Shown piece by piece: positions 15,641 to 23,950 of a DNA stretch of 64,000 bases. Both the position numbers and the translations under genes were made by a program. The DNA lies in contig CAMDPX010000001.1 in assembly GCA_945905295.1 (NCBI GenBank), positions 105,410 to 169,409 of the forward strand. The letters are read 5' to 3'. Position 1 is the stretch's first letter. Each line of letters begins with the position of its first letter. The notes under the pieces were generated by a model that made no database searches, had not been told where the DNA came from, and saw only the letters and a list, made by a program, of their open reading frames with translations. This stretch comes from Planctomyces sp. SH-PL62. GTDB lineage: Bacteria > Planctomycetota > Planctomycetia > Planctomycetales > Planctomycetaceae.

Positions 15641-16558
15641 TCAGCGGTCAGCGGTCAGAAGTCTGGTGACGAGCCGGCGGAGGTGCGGTTCGGTGCTGGC
15701 GGCGGCATGAACGACTTCTTCGCTGGTGGTTTGCTGAACGTCGTCCGCACGAAACACGTTCGTGACCATCGAAAACGCAACGACCGGCAAGCCGAGTTCG
15801 TGCGCCACCAACACTTCGGGAACGGTGGACATGCCGACGACATCGCCGAGCGTGCGCAACCATCGGTACTCCGCGCGAGTTTCGTAATTCGGTCCGAGCA
15901 TCGCGACGTAGGTGCCACGACAAATTGGAATGTGTTCTTCGGCGGCGAATCGTTCGGCGAGTGAGAGAAGTCGCGGGTCGTAGAACGGATTCCTCGCACG
16001 GCCATCCATGAGATGACTTGGCGAGCGGGGCGGCGTCAGCCGCCCGGTGCATTCGTGGGGAACCGGGGGGCTGACGCCGCCCCGCTCGCCCGTCCCTTCC
16101 GTTGAGACGGGCAAGAGTGCCCGTCCTACATTGCCCATCAAATTGACGTGGTCATCGATCAACAGGATGTCGCCAGAGCGCAGCAACGGGTTCATCCCAC
16201 CGCTCGCGTTCGACACGATTAAGTACTCCGCGCCGAGCGCGGCAAGAACTCGAACAGGAAACGTGATCTGCTGGGCTGAGTAACCTTCATACGCGTGAAA
16301 GCGACCGTCCATCGCGATCAGCGGCACGCCCGCCAAGCGACCGGCCAACAGCCGGCCGCGATGACTGTCGGCGGTCGAACGCACAAAGTGCGGCAGGTCG
16401 CGATAACTCCACTCGGCTTCGATGGTGATGTGCTGAGCGAGCGAACCGAGGCCCGTCCCCAGAATAATCGCGGCGCGAGGTCGTTCGACCCAGCCGGCGC
16501 GAACCACGGCGACGGCCTCGGCAACAGCGGCGGAGAGTTGATCGGCGGACAAATTCAT
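15641..16558 (-). CDS. purine nucleoside phosphorylase with repeat-derived insert
   Basis: 305-residue trimeric-type purine nucleoside phosphorylase. Conserved parts are AIILGTGLGSLAQ, STADSHRGRLLAGRL, ASGGMNP, GPNYETRAEYRWLRTLG and VGMSTVPEVLVAHELG. Between NLMG and NPFYDPRL, where the family normally has about 20 residues with a GPRFPDM-like motif, about 45 residues stand instead: VGRALLPVS from repeat G (16106-16130) and ERGGVSPPV...RLTPPRSPS from repeat D (16020-16090). The frame is kept. The stop lies in a 7-bp tandem repeat (GACCGCT, three units). Activity needs testing because the insert replaces part of the substrate loop. Confidence 0.9.
   Translation of the reverse strand: MNLSADQLSAAVAEAVAVVRAGWVERPRAAIILGTGLGSLAQHITIEAEWSYRDLPHFVRSTADSHRGRLLAGRLAGVPLIAMDGRFHAYEGYSAQQITFPVRVLAALGAEYLIVSNASGGMNPLLRSGDILLIDDHVNLMGNVGRALLPVSTEGTGERGGVSPPVPHECTGRLTPPRSPSHLMDGRARNPFYDPRLLSLAERFAAEEHIPICRGTYVAMLGPNYETRAEYRWLRTLGDVVGMSTVPEVLVAHELGLPVVAFSMVTNVFRADDVQQTTSEEVVHAAASTEPHLRRLVTRLLTADR
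16020..16090. repeat. palindromic element, family D copy 1, inside a gene
   Basis: 29-nt arms (16020-16048 and 16062-16090, outer end GGCGAGCGGGGCGGCGTCAG) with one mismatch around a 13-nt centre. The element is fully inside the purine nucleoside phosphorylase frame and encodes the ERGGVSPPV and RLTPPRSP segments. It matches 44525-44602, an intergenic copy. Confidence 0.92.
16106..16130. repeat. single arm of repeat family G inside a gene
   Basis: GACGGGCAAGAGTGCCCGTC followed by CTACA is a variant of one arm of the element at 11533-11595 and is itself palindromic. It is translated on the minus strand as VGRALLPVS in the purine nucleoside phosphorylase, 15 bp from the family D element. Confidence 0.75.
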
Positions 16559-16572
16559 CGCGAGCGTTCCCG

Positions 16573-19080
16573 TCAGCCTTGGCCGTTGTGCCGATGCCAG
16601 TCTTGTTCCATTTGTCGAAGCTGCACTTCGAGCTGCCGCAGTTCGTCCGGCGGGAGCGATTCGCCTCCGAAGCGGACTCGGTAAAACCGCGTAACGATGT
16701 CTGCCGGGACGCTCGCCAATTGTTGTTCGGAGAGTCTCTGCGACCAGGTCGGTTGCGAGGCCAAAACGAATTCACGCGCCGTTTGAGTTGGCAACGGTTC
16801 GAGTCCGGCAGATCGCAGCAACCGCAGAAAGCGTTCGTAGAACTCGACCCGCACACGCTGCTCGGCCGACTCCCCGCGCAGCCGCCGCAGGAGCACAGTC
16901 CACCAGCGCGACCAGCGACCACGCCAACCATCACCGTTGTTCGGCGCAGTTTCGCGGGGCAACAGCCAGCTCAAAAACTTTAGCCACTGCGCAAACCATC
17001 CGTCGCGTGAGGCGGCCGCTCGTTGTGATCGCGCCGCCAGCAGCTTCCAGGTCAAGCTGCCAAGCATCACCACGAATAACAGCAGCGCCGGTACATACCG
17101 CCTAAGCCCCGACGCACCTCCCTTCGTGAAGTCGCCGTTCATCGCGGCGCGGGTATCGTCCCGGATCGTTTCCCACACCTGCTGAGCCAATTCCTTGAGC
17201 GGCGTGTAGAGGTTGCTGCTCTGCTCGGAAAATGACAGGCCCACCACGCTGTGCGACCAAGTGTCGGCGAACAGATTCGCCAGATTGTTGAAGAGGCCGA
17301 ATTTCGGAGCCAGCGATTTCACACTGTCGGAACGGCTGGCGGGGGTCGCGTCGAGAACCCGCCAGTTGCCATCGAGGTATGCTTCGACCCACACATGCGC
17401 GTGCCGGCCTTGCACCACGAAGTAGCCGGTACTGCGCTTCACGTCGCCCCCTTTGAAACCGCTGACCAACCGCGCGGGAATCTCGACGGCCCGCAACATC
17501 AGCGCGAGCGCCGAGGCGAAGTATTCGCAATGCCCTTCCTTGCGGTTGAACAGGAAATCTTCGACCGCGTCGATCTTGGAATCTTTGATCGACATGTCGA
17601 GCGTGTAGCCGAACTCGCCCGAATCGCGCAAATAATGCACGAGCCTCTGCGCCTTCTCGGTCGGTGTCGCACTCGTCGCGTTCGGTGGTTGAGCGACCTG
17701 CCGTGCCAGGCTTTGCAAACGTTCGAGTCCACGCTCCGGAAGCAGACCGTAGTATTCGACCTCGTTGCGCAACGTCAGGCTCGGATGTGTGCCACGTGGG
17801 AACGGCAGGTCGCCTCCGAGCCGCGGCTTGTCGGAATAGATCGTGTACATCAGGGTTTCACGCCCGGTGATGTTGTCGCTGCGGTACAGCGTCGCGGTCA
17901 AACGCCGCTCGATGAGCTGCGATAACCGATGCTCCAACCGCCCCGCCACGTGCTGCGGCATGGCGAACAGGATGCCGGAGTCCATTGGCTCAACCCGAAA
18001 CTCCTGCCGGATGACGTCACTGGTGGTGGGCTGCGATGGCACGGTTCTCAGATTGTCGTTCTTCCCCGTGGTGCCGACACGCCATTTTCCCTTCTCGTAT
18101 TCTCCCATCACCGAGCCACGGAACAGCGGTTCGTCAAAGCCGAGCCGCGTCGCATGTTCGGCAATGTCCAACGGCTGATCGGTCGCCTGATCGAACAGCC
18201 GCACCTCCATCACCGTCTGCGTCCCTTCCAGAATCTGGCCGATGTCTCCGAGCTGCACTTCCTCGGCAAACCCGCTCTGCAAGATGCGCAGCGGCTGATC
18301 GGGCCCCTCGCCAAACGCGGCAAAACTGCCGACCCAAATCCGTGGCGTGAACATGAAGAACAACGCCCCCACCAGCGCTGACAACACGACGTTCGCGAGA
18401 ACGCCCGACGCGAATGGTCCACTGATCCAGCGCAACCGCGGATCAATCTGCACCGTGCTGACCGGGTGGCTGCGCTGATTCCACAGAAATGTTTCTGCCG
18501 ATGCCGGGAGGCCGAGGCTCCCGCCGAGCCGGTCCGTGACGATCGAAACTCGATCCGGCTCGGCGGGAGCCTCGCCCTCCCGATGTTTCGCGAACAGCAC
18601 CTGGTCGTCGGAGGCGTATCGCTCTCGTGCGCGGCTGAGCGTGAACAGCGTCAGTGTCCATACTGCGAGAACCAAGAACATCCCGCACAGCGCCCCGAAG
18701 GCTCCCGTCGAAGTCAGCACTGCTCCGACCGCGACGTGCAGCACCGCCAGCAAACACAAGGTCCAATACATCCGCGCCGTCTTGGACAGGAACAACACAA
18801 TCCACGTCAGGTACACCAGCAAGTGCGCGAGCGAAAGTAATCGCGCTTCGATCTGGCCACTGCTCAATTCCCAACCCGCCAGACCAAAGGCCGCTAAGCC
18901 CAGTACGTTGGCCCAACTGACTCGCAGCCAAAACAACTTCCAACGCTCGGTGACAAACAACGCCAAGATCGCCAGTGGGATCGTGAACGCATCCGGGAAG
19001 CTCGCCCCTTCGGCAAACGCCAACATGCCGCTGCCCAGCATCACCATGCCATACAGACTGACTTGTAGCACCGTTGTCAT
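16573..19080 (-). CDS. TgpA-like membrane transglutaminase
   Basis: 835-residue protein: six or so N-terminal helices (DUF3488 type), a transglutaminase-like domain with catalytic Cys518 (EGHCEYF), His562 (HAHVWVE) and Asp577 (VLDATP), one further helix (ALLLFVVMLGSLTWKLL) and a C-terminal DUF4129-like cytoplasmic tail. It starts at ATG 19080, which overlaps the DUF58 stop as ATGA. In other bacteria TgpA/DUF58/MoxR genes form a unit with a suspected role in envelope peptide or protein modification; the MoxR ATPase gene is not visible here. Residues around 167-192 (REGEAPAEPD...RLGGSLGLPA) are encoded by a 78-bp palindromic repeat and stand between helix 6 and the next helix. Confidence 0.92.
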   Translation of the reverse strand: MTTVLQVSLYGMVMLGSGMLAFAEGASFPDAFTIPLAILALFVTERWKLFWLRVSWANVLGLAAFGLAGWELSSGQIEARLLSLAHLLVYLTWIVLFLSKTARMYWTLCLLAVLHVAVGAVLTSTGAFGALCGMFLVLAVWTLTLFTLSRARERYASDDQVLFAKHREGEAPAEPDRVSIVTDRLGGSLGLPASAETFLWNQRSHPVSTVQIDPRLRWISGPFASGVLANVVLSALVGALFFMFTPRIWVGSFAAFGEGPDQPLRILQSGFAEEVQLGDIGQILEGTQTVMEVRLFDQATDQPLDIAEHATRLGFDEPLFRGSVMGEYEKGKWRVGTTGKNDNLRTVPSQPTTSDVIRQEFRVEPMDSGILFAMPQHVAGRLEHRLSQLIERRLTATLYRSDNITGRETLMYTIYSDKPRLGGDLPFPRGTHPSLTLRNEVEYYGLLPERGLERLQSLARQVAQPPNATSATPTEKAQRLVHYLRDSGEFGYTLDMSIKDSKIDAVEDFLFNRKEGHCEYFASALALMLRAVEIPARLVSGFKGGDVKRSTGYFVVQGRHAHVWVEAYLDGNWRVLDATPASRSDSVKSLAPKFGLFNNLANLFADTWSHSVVGLSFSEQSSNLYTPLKELAQQVWETIRDDTRAAMNGDFTKGGASGLRRYVPALLLFVVMLGSLTWKLLAARSQRAAASRDGWFAQWLKFLSWLLPRETAPNNGDGWRGRWSRWWTVLLRRLRGESAEQRVRVEFYERFLRLLRSAGLEPLPTQTAREFVLASQPTWSQRLSEQQLASVPADIVTRFYRVRFGGESLPPDELRQLEVQLRQMEQDWHRHNGQG
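18505..18582. repeat. 78-bp palindromic element, family E, inside a gene
   Basis: 28-nt arms (18505-18532, 18555-18582) with one mismatch; core GAGGCTCCCGCCGAGCCGG. The element is exactly 26 codons long and is read in the transglutaminase frame as REGEAPAEP on one arm and RLGGSLGLP on the other, without a stop. Confidence 0.93.
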
Positions 19081-20459
19081 ACCAGGCCCTCCAGCGCGAA
19101 GTACGGCGACAAATCTCGCGCCTCGGCCGACAGACACAGCAACTCCACAGGTTCCATCACATCGCGCGTCCGCGCCCGCAAGTCGTCGCGCGGCCGCGAC
19201 GACACGACCACCACGCGTGAGCTGCTCGAAATCCGCTGCATGGTCTCTTCCAACGTTCGGCGAACATCGGCACCCGGTGCGGCTTCCGCCAAGGCCAGTT
19301 GGTCGAGTGCCAACTCCATGCTCGATTGATGGTCCCACGCCACGGTGGCCGCGCCGATGATGATGATCCGCAGTCGCGCCTCACGCGACTGTCGCAGGTT
19401 TTCGTACAACACGGACGCGGCAAAGCTGACGGCCAGCTCGACACGATCCAGGTCCGACGCCCCCGGCAGCGCGGGCTGCCACAACTCAACCAGCAAGATC
19501 AGGTCGCGATCTCGCGTTTGCTGATACTCACGCACCATCAATTCGCCGCGTCGCGCGGTGGTCCGCCAATGAATCGCCTTCGGATTGTCGCCCGAGCGAT
19601 ATTCGCGAATGCGCTGGAATTCATCGTCGAACAACCCGGCTCGCATCTGCCGCTGTTCGGCCAACTCGGTCGCGTTCCATAGGTCGCTCCGCCAGCGCGA
19701 TGTCATCCGGCCGACTCGCGGATGCACGATCAGCTTGCCCATGTCCTGGCACACCAGGCCACGCTCAATCAGACCCAGCGGGAAGTGCGTCGTCAGCTCG
19801 ATCGGTCCGAAGGAATACTCGCCGCGCTGGCTGAATCGCACGAAGTAATGTCCACGCCGGCTCTGCCGCGCTGGAATGCGCACAAACAAAGCCGCCGCCT
19901 GAAATCGGTCGCGAGCATGCACCACTCGATCGCGAGCGGCCAGCAGCCAAGAACCCAACAGCCACTTGTGATTCTCAACTTCGATTTCCACCGAGACCAT
20001 TTCCCCCGCCATCGCGCGCTGTGGCAACGTCCGTTTCGCATTCGTTCGCCGCAGCATGGAAAACGCGATCCAGCCGTTGAGCACCCACGGTCCGATCATC
20101 ATCGCGAAGACAAACATCAGCATGTTGGTCCGCCCCAAGATCGAGCCGATGAACATGACGCTCATGATGCCGATGTAGGCCATCCCTTCGCGCGTCACCG
20201 CCATCCGATTCCGATTCCAACTGGTGAATCGAGTCCAGCGCCAGTCCGGCTTGGCCGACGCGAGCAACTGACCAAGTCCCCACAGCATCAAGAAGACCGA
20301 CGCGGCGAACAGCACCCAATAACTCGCCTCGCCCCAGTCTTCCGCGAACGACGGTGATCGCTTGAGAACAGTCAGTAATCCGGCTCCGCTGAAGACTGCC
20401 GTCGCGCCGAGCAGCGGAAACGGGCGCGAGCGGTCGTCCGTTGAGGCGAGTCCAGCCAT
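19077..20459 (-). CDS. DUF58 domain membrane protein
   Basis: About 460 residues. Hydrophobic helices lie in the first 170 residues, then a beta domain (FVRIPARQSRRGHYFVRF, FGPIELTTHFPLGLIERG) and the DUF58 hallmark FDDEFQRIREYRSGDNPKAI followed by HWRTTARRGELMVREY, and a VWA-like C-terminal part. DUF58 proteins accompany MoxR ATPases and TgpA transglutaminases; the stop overlaps the transglutaminase start by 4 nt. The start is uncertain: the frame is open to a TTG at 20621, but codon third positions upstream of the ATG at 20459 are less GC-rich, which favours the shorter form. Confidence 0.85.
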   Translation of the reverse strand: MAGLASTDDRSRPFPLLGATAVFSGAGLLTVLKRSPSFAEDWGEASYWVLFAASVFLMLWGLGQLLASAKPDWRWTRFTSWNRNRMAVTREGMAYIGIMSVMFIGSILGRTNMLMFVFAMMIGPWVLNGWIAFSMLRRTNAKRTLPQRAMAGEMVSVEIEVENHKWLLGSWLLAARDRVVHARDRFQAAALFVRIPARQSRRGHYFVRFSQRGEYSFGPIELTTHFPLGLIERGLVCQDMGKLIVHPRVGRMTSRWRSDLWNATELAEQRQMRAGLFDDEFQRIREYRSGDNPKAIHWRTTARRGELMVREYQQTRDRDLILLVELWQPALPGASDLDRVELAVSFAASVLYENLRQSREARLRIIIIGAATVAWDHQSSMELALDQLALAEAAPGADVRRTLEETMQRISSSSRVVVVSSRPRDDLRARTRDVMEPVELLCLSAEARDLSPYFALEGLV

Positions 20460-20869
20460 GAATGGAGCCAAGAGAAGTGAAACGAACTGAGAGAGGCCGC
20501 GCACGGAGTCGAAGTCTAGGCAGCGCCGCGTCGGATGCCAGTGACGAATTACTGGCTCATCAGTCGGGTTCAAACTGCCGCGCGTGCCGACAATAGCGAT
20601 TGCACGGAAAAAATCGGCCAACTAGACTGCGCAATGTGAGCAATCTCGGAGGCTCAGCAAAGAGGCGTATGCGATGCCGCAACTTCTTTTGCCGACAAAA
20701 GTTTCGAGTGAGCTGCGGATTTCAGGCGAGTCGGTTTCCCGACTGTGGAGCGATCAGCGGACATCACAAGTCGGCACCGGTCTTCCGAAGCGAGCGTCGA
20801 TACAGAGGGAGAACCGATCGCGGCCCTTCGCCAACTTGCGATCAAACTATTCTTGAGGGAGTGAAACCT

Positions 20870-23089
20870 GTGGCTGAACGACAACTTTTCCAAGCGACTT
20901 TCAAATCCAAACGGCGTTGGATGGCGCTGTGCGGCACCTCGGTCGTGGCTTTGGGAACCACCTTAGTTTCCTGGGCGTTGGACGACGCCAAGCCGGCCCA
21001 GCCGGCTGGTTTACGAGGCGTCCTGCCGGCGGAAATCCCCGCCGCAGTGAACGATGAGGCGTTCGGCGCGCTGGACGGGAATTGGAAGGAATGGGGCGAA
21101 TCGACGGCGGCTGAAGTCGCCAAGCTCTACGCGGCCGAAGGACTGGATGTTGCGGCACAACGCCAGCAGTTGGACGTTCTCAAGCGGAAGTTGCTCACGA
21201 TGGAGACTTCCCTGAAGGACGCGCGTTATCGCAGCATTCACGAATCCCTCGGTAGCCTGTACGCCGCGCTCAATCGCCGTGTCGCGATCGCCGAAGCGGT
21301 GCTCGACACGCTAACGCTCGATCCGCAACAAGCTGCCAGCGAGCGTCTCGACGGTCCGCGTCAAGAAGTGGCGAAGTCGCTCAAAGATTTGGAAACAGAG
21401 CTCAACACCGTCAAGAATGGCCAAGCTTGGCTGAGCTACGTTCGTTCCGCCGAAATCACCAAGTTGGTCAGCGACAAGAAGGGTTCCGAAGCGGTTCCGG
21501 TGCTGACGGCCGTGCATCAGAAGCTGTTGCCGTCAGAAGGCACGTCTCCGGAACTTCGCACGTTTTTGGATGGTGCGAAATTCGTCGCGCTCCGGCAATC
21601 ATTGGACAGCTTTGTGAAGCTCGCGGCCACGGTCGATCAACCGATCAACCCGGAAAAGTTGCGCGCCGAGTTAGTGACCTTGGTCAGCTCCGTCGAGAAG
21701 TTTGAGGAATCGCAGTCGACCACTGACGCGGCTGCGGTTCGCAAGTCGTTCGAGACGATCCGCAAATCCTCGCCGGATCAGGGCAATCGCATCGCCGCGG
21801 CGATGGCCACGCACTACTTCAATTTCAACCTCCGCGTCGTCGCCAGCGAGAAATTCCTGTCGAAGCTCATCGGTGAATCGACGACCAAGCAGGGAGCCGT
21901 GCATGACAATGTTCTCGGCGCGAGCATCAGCGGCAATCAGTCGACAACCGTGTCCGTTGGGATCGACCTCAAACCCAACAACAACGGCATTCGATTGAAC
22001 CTCGTGGCGGATGGCGTCGCCCGCTCAAACACCGTCGGTGTCACCAGTGAAGCCAACGTTTACACGTCAGGTCATCACGTCTTCAAAGCTTCGAAACCAA
22101 TTACCTTTGACGGCAACAAGTTTGCCACGGGTGCCGCGGAGATTTCCGTGTGGCCCAGCAATACGACCACTGGAGTCTCCACGAAATACAGCGGCATGTT
22201 TCTCTTTGGCGGCATCGCTGACTCCATCGCGAGGGATGAAGTCGCCAAGCGGCGCGGTCAATCGGAAGCGATCGCGGCCGAGCGTGTTCGCAGCAAAGTC
22301 CTGCCGGAGTTCAATCAAGAGGTCGATACCAAAATCGGCGACATCAACAAGGACTTGGAAGAGAAGGTCAACTCCAAGCTGCGCGAGAAGGACTTGATGC
22401 CTTCGGCGACTAACTACCGCACGACCGAAGACGACCTGCGAGCAAATTTGCGGCTGATGGCCGATCGTGAGTTGGCTGGCGGCGACGGGCCGTTCGTGAC
22501 CGTCCCCAGCAGCGGCTTCGTGGTTGCGTTGCACGAGTCGTTGCTTAACAACAGCCTGGACCGACTGAAATTCGCCGGTCGCACCATGACGGATAAGGAA
22601 CTTGCCACCGAGATCGAAAAGTCGTTCTCCGATCTGCTCGGCCGCCAGTTCAACGCCAACAAGAAGATCGAAGCTGCTGGCGAGAGTCCGAAGGAACCGG
22701 CGACGTTCATCTTCCCTGAAAGAGACCCGATTCGCATTCGCCTCAACAACGGCCAACTGACGCTCGCCATCCGGGCGGGCCTGAAGCAGAAGGCCGGCGA
22801 AGACGACATTCCGACTCAGGAGATTACCGTGCCGCTGATGTTCCGCGTCGAAGGCACCGAGCTCGTCATCGAAAGTGGCGATATCGGAGTCGCGCCAGTG
22901 GAACCGCCCGCGAATGCGGCGATTCAGATTACTCGCGCATCTGTCGTGCGGACGAAAGTGAAAAACGCACTGCCGACTCGCAAGTTTGACCGTTTCATCA
23001 GCATCGACAAGAACCGCCAGACGCCGATTCAACTGGGCGTCGCGCAGATCAAAGCGGCGGGCGGCTGGCTGAGCCTCGCGTTCGAGTAA
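20870..23089 (+). CDS. large exported protein of unknown function
   Basis: 739-residue protein. After a basic start a hydrophobic stretch (MALCGTSVVALGTTLVSWAL, about 19-38) acts as signal or anchor. Residues 70-330 are helical and Lys/Glu/Leu-rich; the middle (about 335-450) is rich in short beta-type segments such as STTVSVGIDLKPNN and SGHHVFKASKPITFDG; the rest is mixed with charged helices (VDTKIGDINKDLEEKVNSKL). I do not recognise the family; it resembles conserved planctomycete proteins of unknown role. GTG 20870 is chosen because AGGGAG stands 8 nt upstream; GTG 20861 is too close to it. A strong terminator follows. Confidence 0.8.
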   Translation: MAERQLFQATFKSKRRWMALCGTSVVALGTTLVSWALDDAKPAQPAGLRGVLPAEIPAAVNDEAFGALDGNWKEWGESTAAEVAKLYAAEGLDVAAQRQQLDVLKRKLLTMETSLKDARYRSIHESLGSLYAALNRRVAIAEAVLDTLTLDPQQAASERLDGPRQEVAKSLKDLETELNTVKNGQAWLSYVRSAEITKLVSDKKGSEAVPVLTAVHQKLLPSEGTSPELRTFLDGAKFVALRQSLDSFVKLAATVDQPINPEKLRAELVTLVSSVEKFEESQSTTDAAAVRKSFETIRKSSPDQGNRIAAAMATHYFNFNLRVVASEKFLSKLIGESTTKQGAVHDNVLGASISGNQSTTVSVGIDLKPNNNGIRLNLVADGVARSNTVGVTSEANVYTSGHHVFKASKPITFDGNKFATGAAEISVWPSNTTTGVSTKYSGMFLFGGIADSIARDEVAKRRGQSEAIAAERVRSKVLPEFNQEVDTKIGDINKDLEEKVNSKLREKDLMPSATNYRTTEDDLRANLRLMADRELAGGDGPFVTVPSSGFVVALHESLLNNSLDRLKFAGRTMTDKELATEIEKSFSDLLGRQFNANKKIEAAGESPKEPATFIFPERDPIRIRLNNGQLTLAIRAGLKQKAGEDDIPTQEITVPLMFRVEGTELVIESGDIGVAPVEPPANAAIQITRASVVRTKVKNALPTRKFDRFISIDKNRQTPIQLGVAQIKAAGGWLSLAFE

Positions 23090-23121
23090 CTCGACAGCGT
23101 CCCACGAACTTGTTGACATCT

Positions 23122-23168
23122 TGCAGGACCGGAACCGCTCATGGCGATTCCGGTCCTGCTGTTTTTTG
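23122..23168 (+). terminator. rho-independent terminator
   Basis: A 12-bp perfect stem (GCAGGACCGGAA at 23123-23134 with TTCCGGTCCTGC at 23148-23159) is followed by TGTTTTTT. It ends transcription of the large exported protein gene and lies 30 bp before the LolD-like start. Confidence 0.9.
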
Positions 23169-23198
23169 ACAAGGCCTTCCCGGCAAGAGCGAAACCAA

Positions 23199-23888
23199 AT
23201 GACGAACGTCGAATCGAATTTGATCGTCACGGACTTGTGCAAGGATTACGTCACCGCGGCCGGCTCCTTGACCGTGCTGAAGGGAGTGAATCTTACGCTG
23301 CACGGCGGAGACGCGCTGGCGGTCACCGGCCCATCCGGCTCGGGCAAGAGTTCGCTGCTATTCGTGCTCGGTGGCTTGGAACGTCCCACGCAGGGCTCCG
23401 TGCGGTTGCGAGGCCGTGATGTCTTTGCCGCCAACGAAACGGAACTGGCAGCGTGGCGACAGCAATCGGTGGGCTTTGTCTTTCAGGAACATCACCTGCT
23501 GCCGCAATGCACGGTCTTGGAAAACGTGTTGATCCCGCGACTCGCCGGCCCCGGCACGACGGCGGACGACATCACCCGTGCAACGAAACTGCTTGATCGA
23601 GTCGGCTTACAGCAGCGAATCGAACATCGTCCCGCTCAGCTATCGGGTGGCGAGCGGCAGCGCGTCGCTGTCTGCCGAGCTCTCATCAATCAGCCCGCGC
23701 TCTTGCTGGCCGACGAACCGACCGGCAACTTGGATCGCGAGAATGCCGACTCGATCGGCAGCCTGCTTCTGGAACTCAGCCGCGACGTCGGCAGTGTGTT
23801 GATCTGCGTGACTCACAGCGCCGACTTGGCTGCTCGCTTCCCGCGCCGTTCGGATCTGCGCGACGGCGTGCTGTCCCCAATTGCTTAA
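23199..23888 (+). CDS. LolD/MacB-type ABC transporter ATP-binding protein
   Basis: 229-residue ATPase with Walker A GPSGSGKSS, Q-loop VFQEHHLLPQCTVLENVL (the LolD/FtsE-type continuation), signature LSGGERQRVAVCRAL, Walker B LLLADEPTGNLD and H-loop CVTHS. Such ATPases drive FtsX/MacB-type permeases in lipoprotein or peptide export. The adjacent gene is threonine aldolase, so its permease must lie elsewhere; the solitary FtsX-like permease at 8372 is a candidate partner by type only. ATG 23199 fits the family; the frame's earlier start lies in the terminator. Confidence 0.93.
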   Translation: MTNVESNLIVTDLCKDYVTAAGSLTVLKGVNLTLHGGDALAVTGPSGSGKSSLLFVLGGLERPTQGSVRLRGRDVFAANETELAAWRQQSVGFVFQEHHLLPQCTVLENVLIPRLAGPGTTADDITRATKLLDRVGLQQRIEHRPAQLSGGERQRVAVCRALINQPALLLADEPTGNLDRENADSIGSLLLELSRDVGSVLICVTHSADLAARFPRRSDLRDGVLSPIA

Positions 23889-23893
23889 TACCG

Positions 23894-23917
23894 CCACCGG
23901 GCTTGCCCCGGTGGTTC
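23894..23917. repeat. short hairpin, family K arm
   Basis: CCACCGGGCTTGCCCCGGTGG folds as a hairpin directly after the LolD-like gene and is followed by TTCC. The same motif in variant form begins the element at 28906-29010. No T-run follows, so termination is doubtful. Confidence 0.6.
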
Positions 23918-23950
23918 CTGTGCTTCTGCACGACATCCGAAAGAGCGTCC

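Noticed and set aside
15631-15655. 7-bp tandem repeat at the end of the purine nucleoside phosphorylase gene as a phase-variation site
   Set aside because: Only three units and located at the stop codon; slippage would alter only the last residues.
14468-15964. 498-codon open frame on the plus strand
   Set aside because: It is antisense to the two nucleoside phosphorylase genes, whose conserved motifs are clear; the length is an effect of high GC.
22067-23242. 391-codon open frame on the minus strand
   Set aside because: Antisense to the large exported protein, rich in Arg and without recognisable domain.
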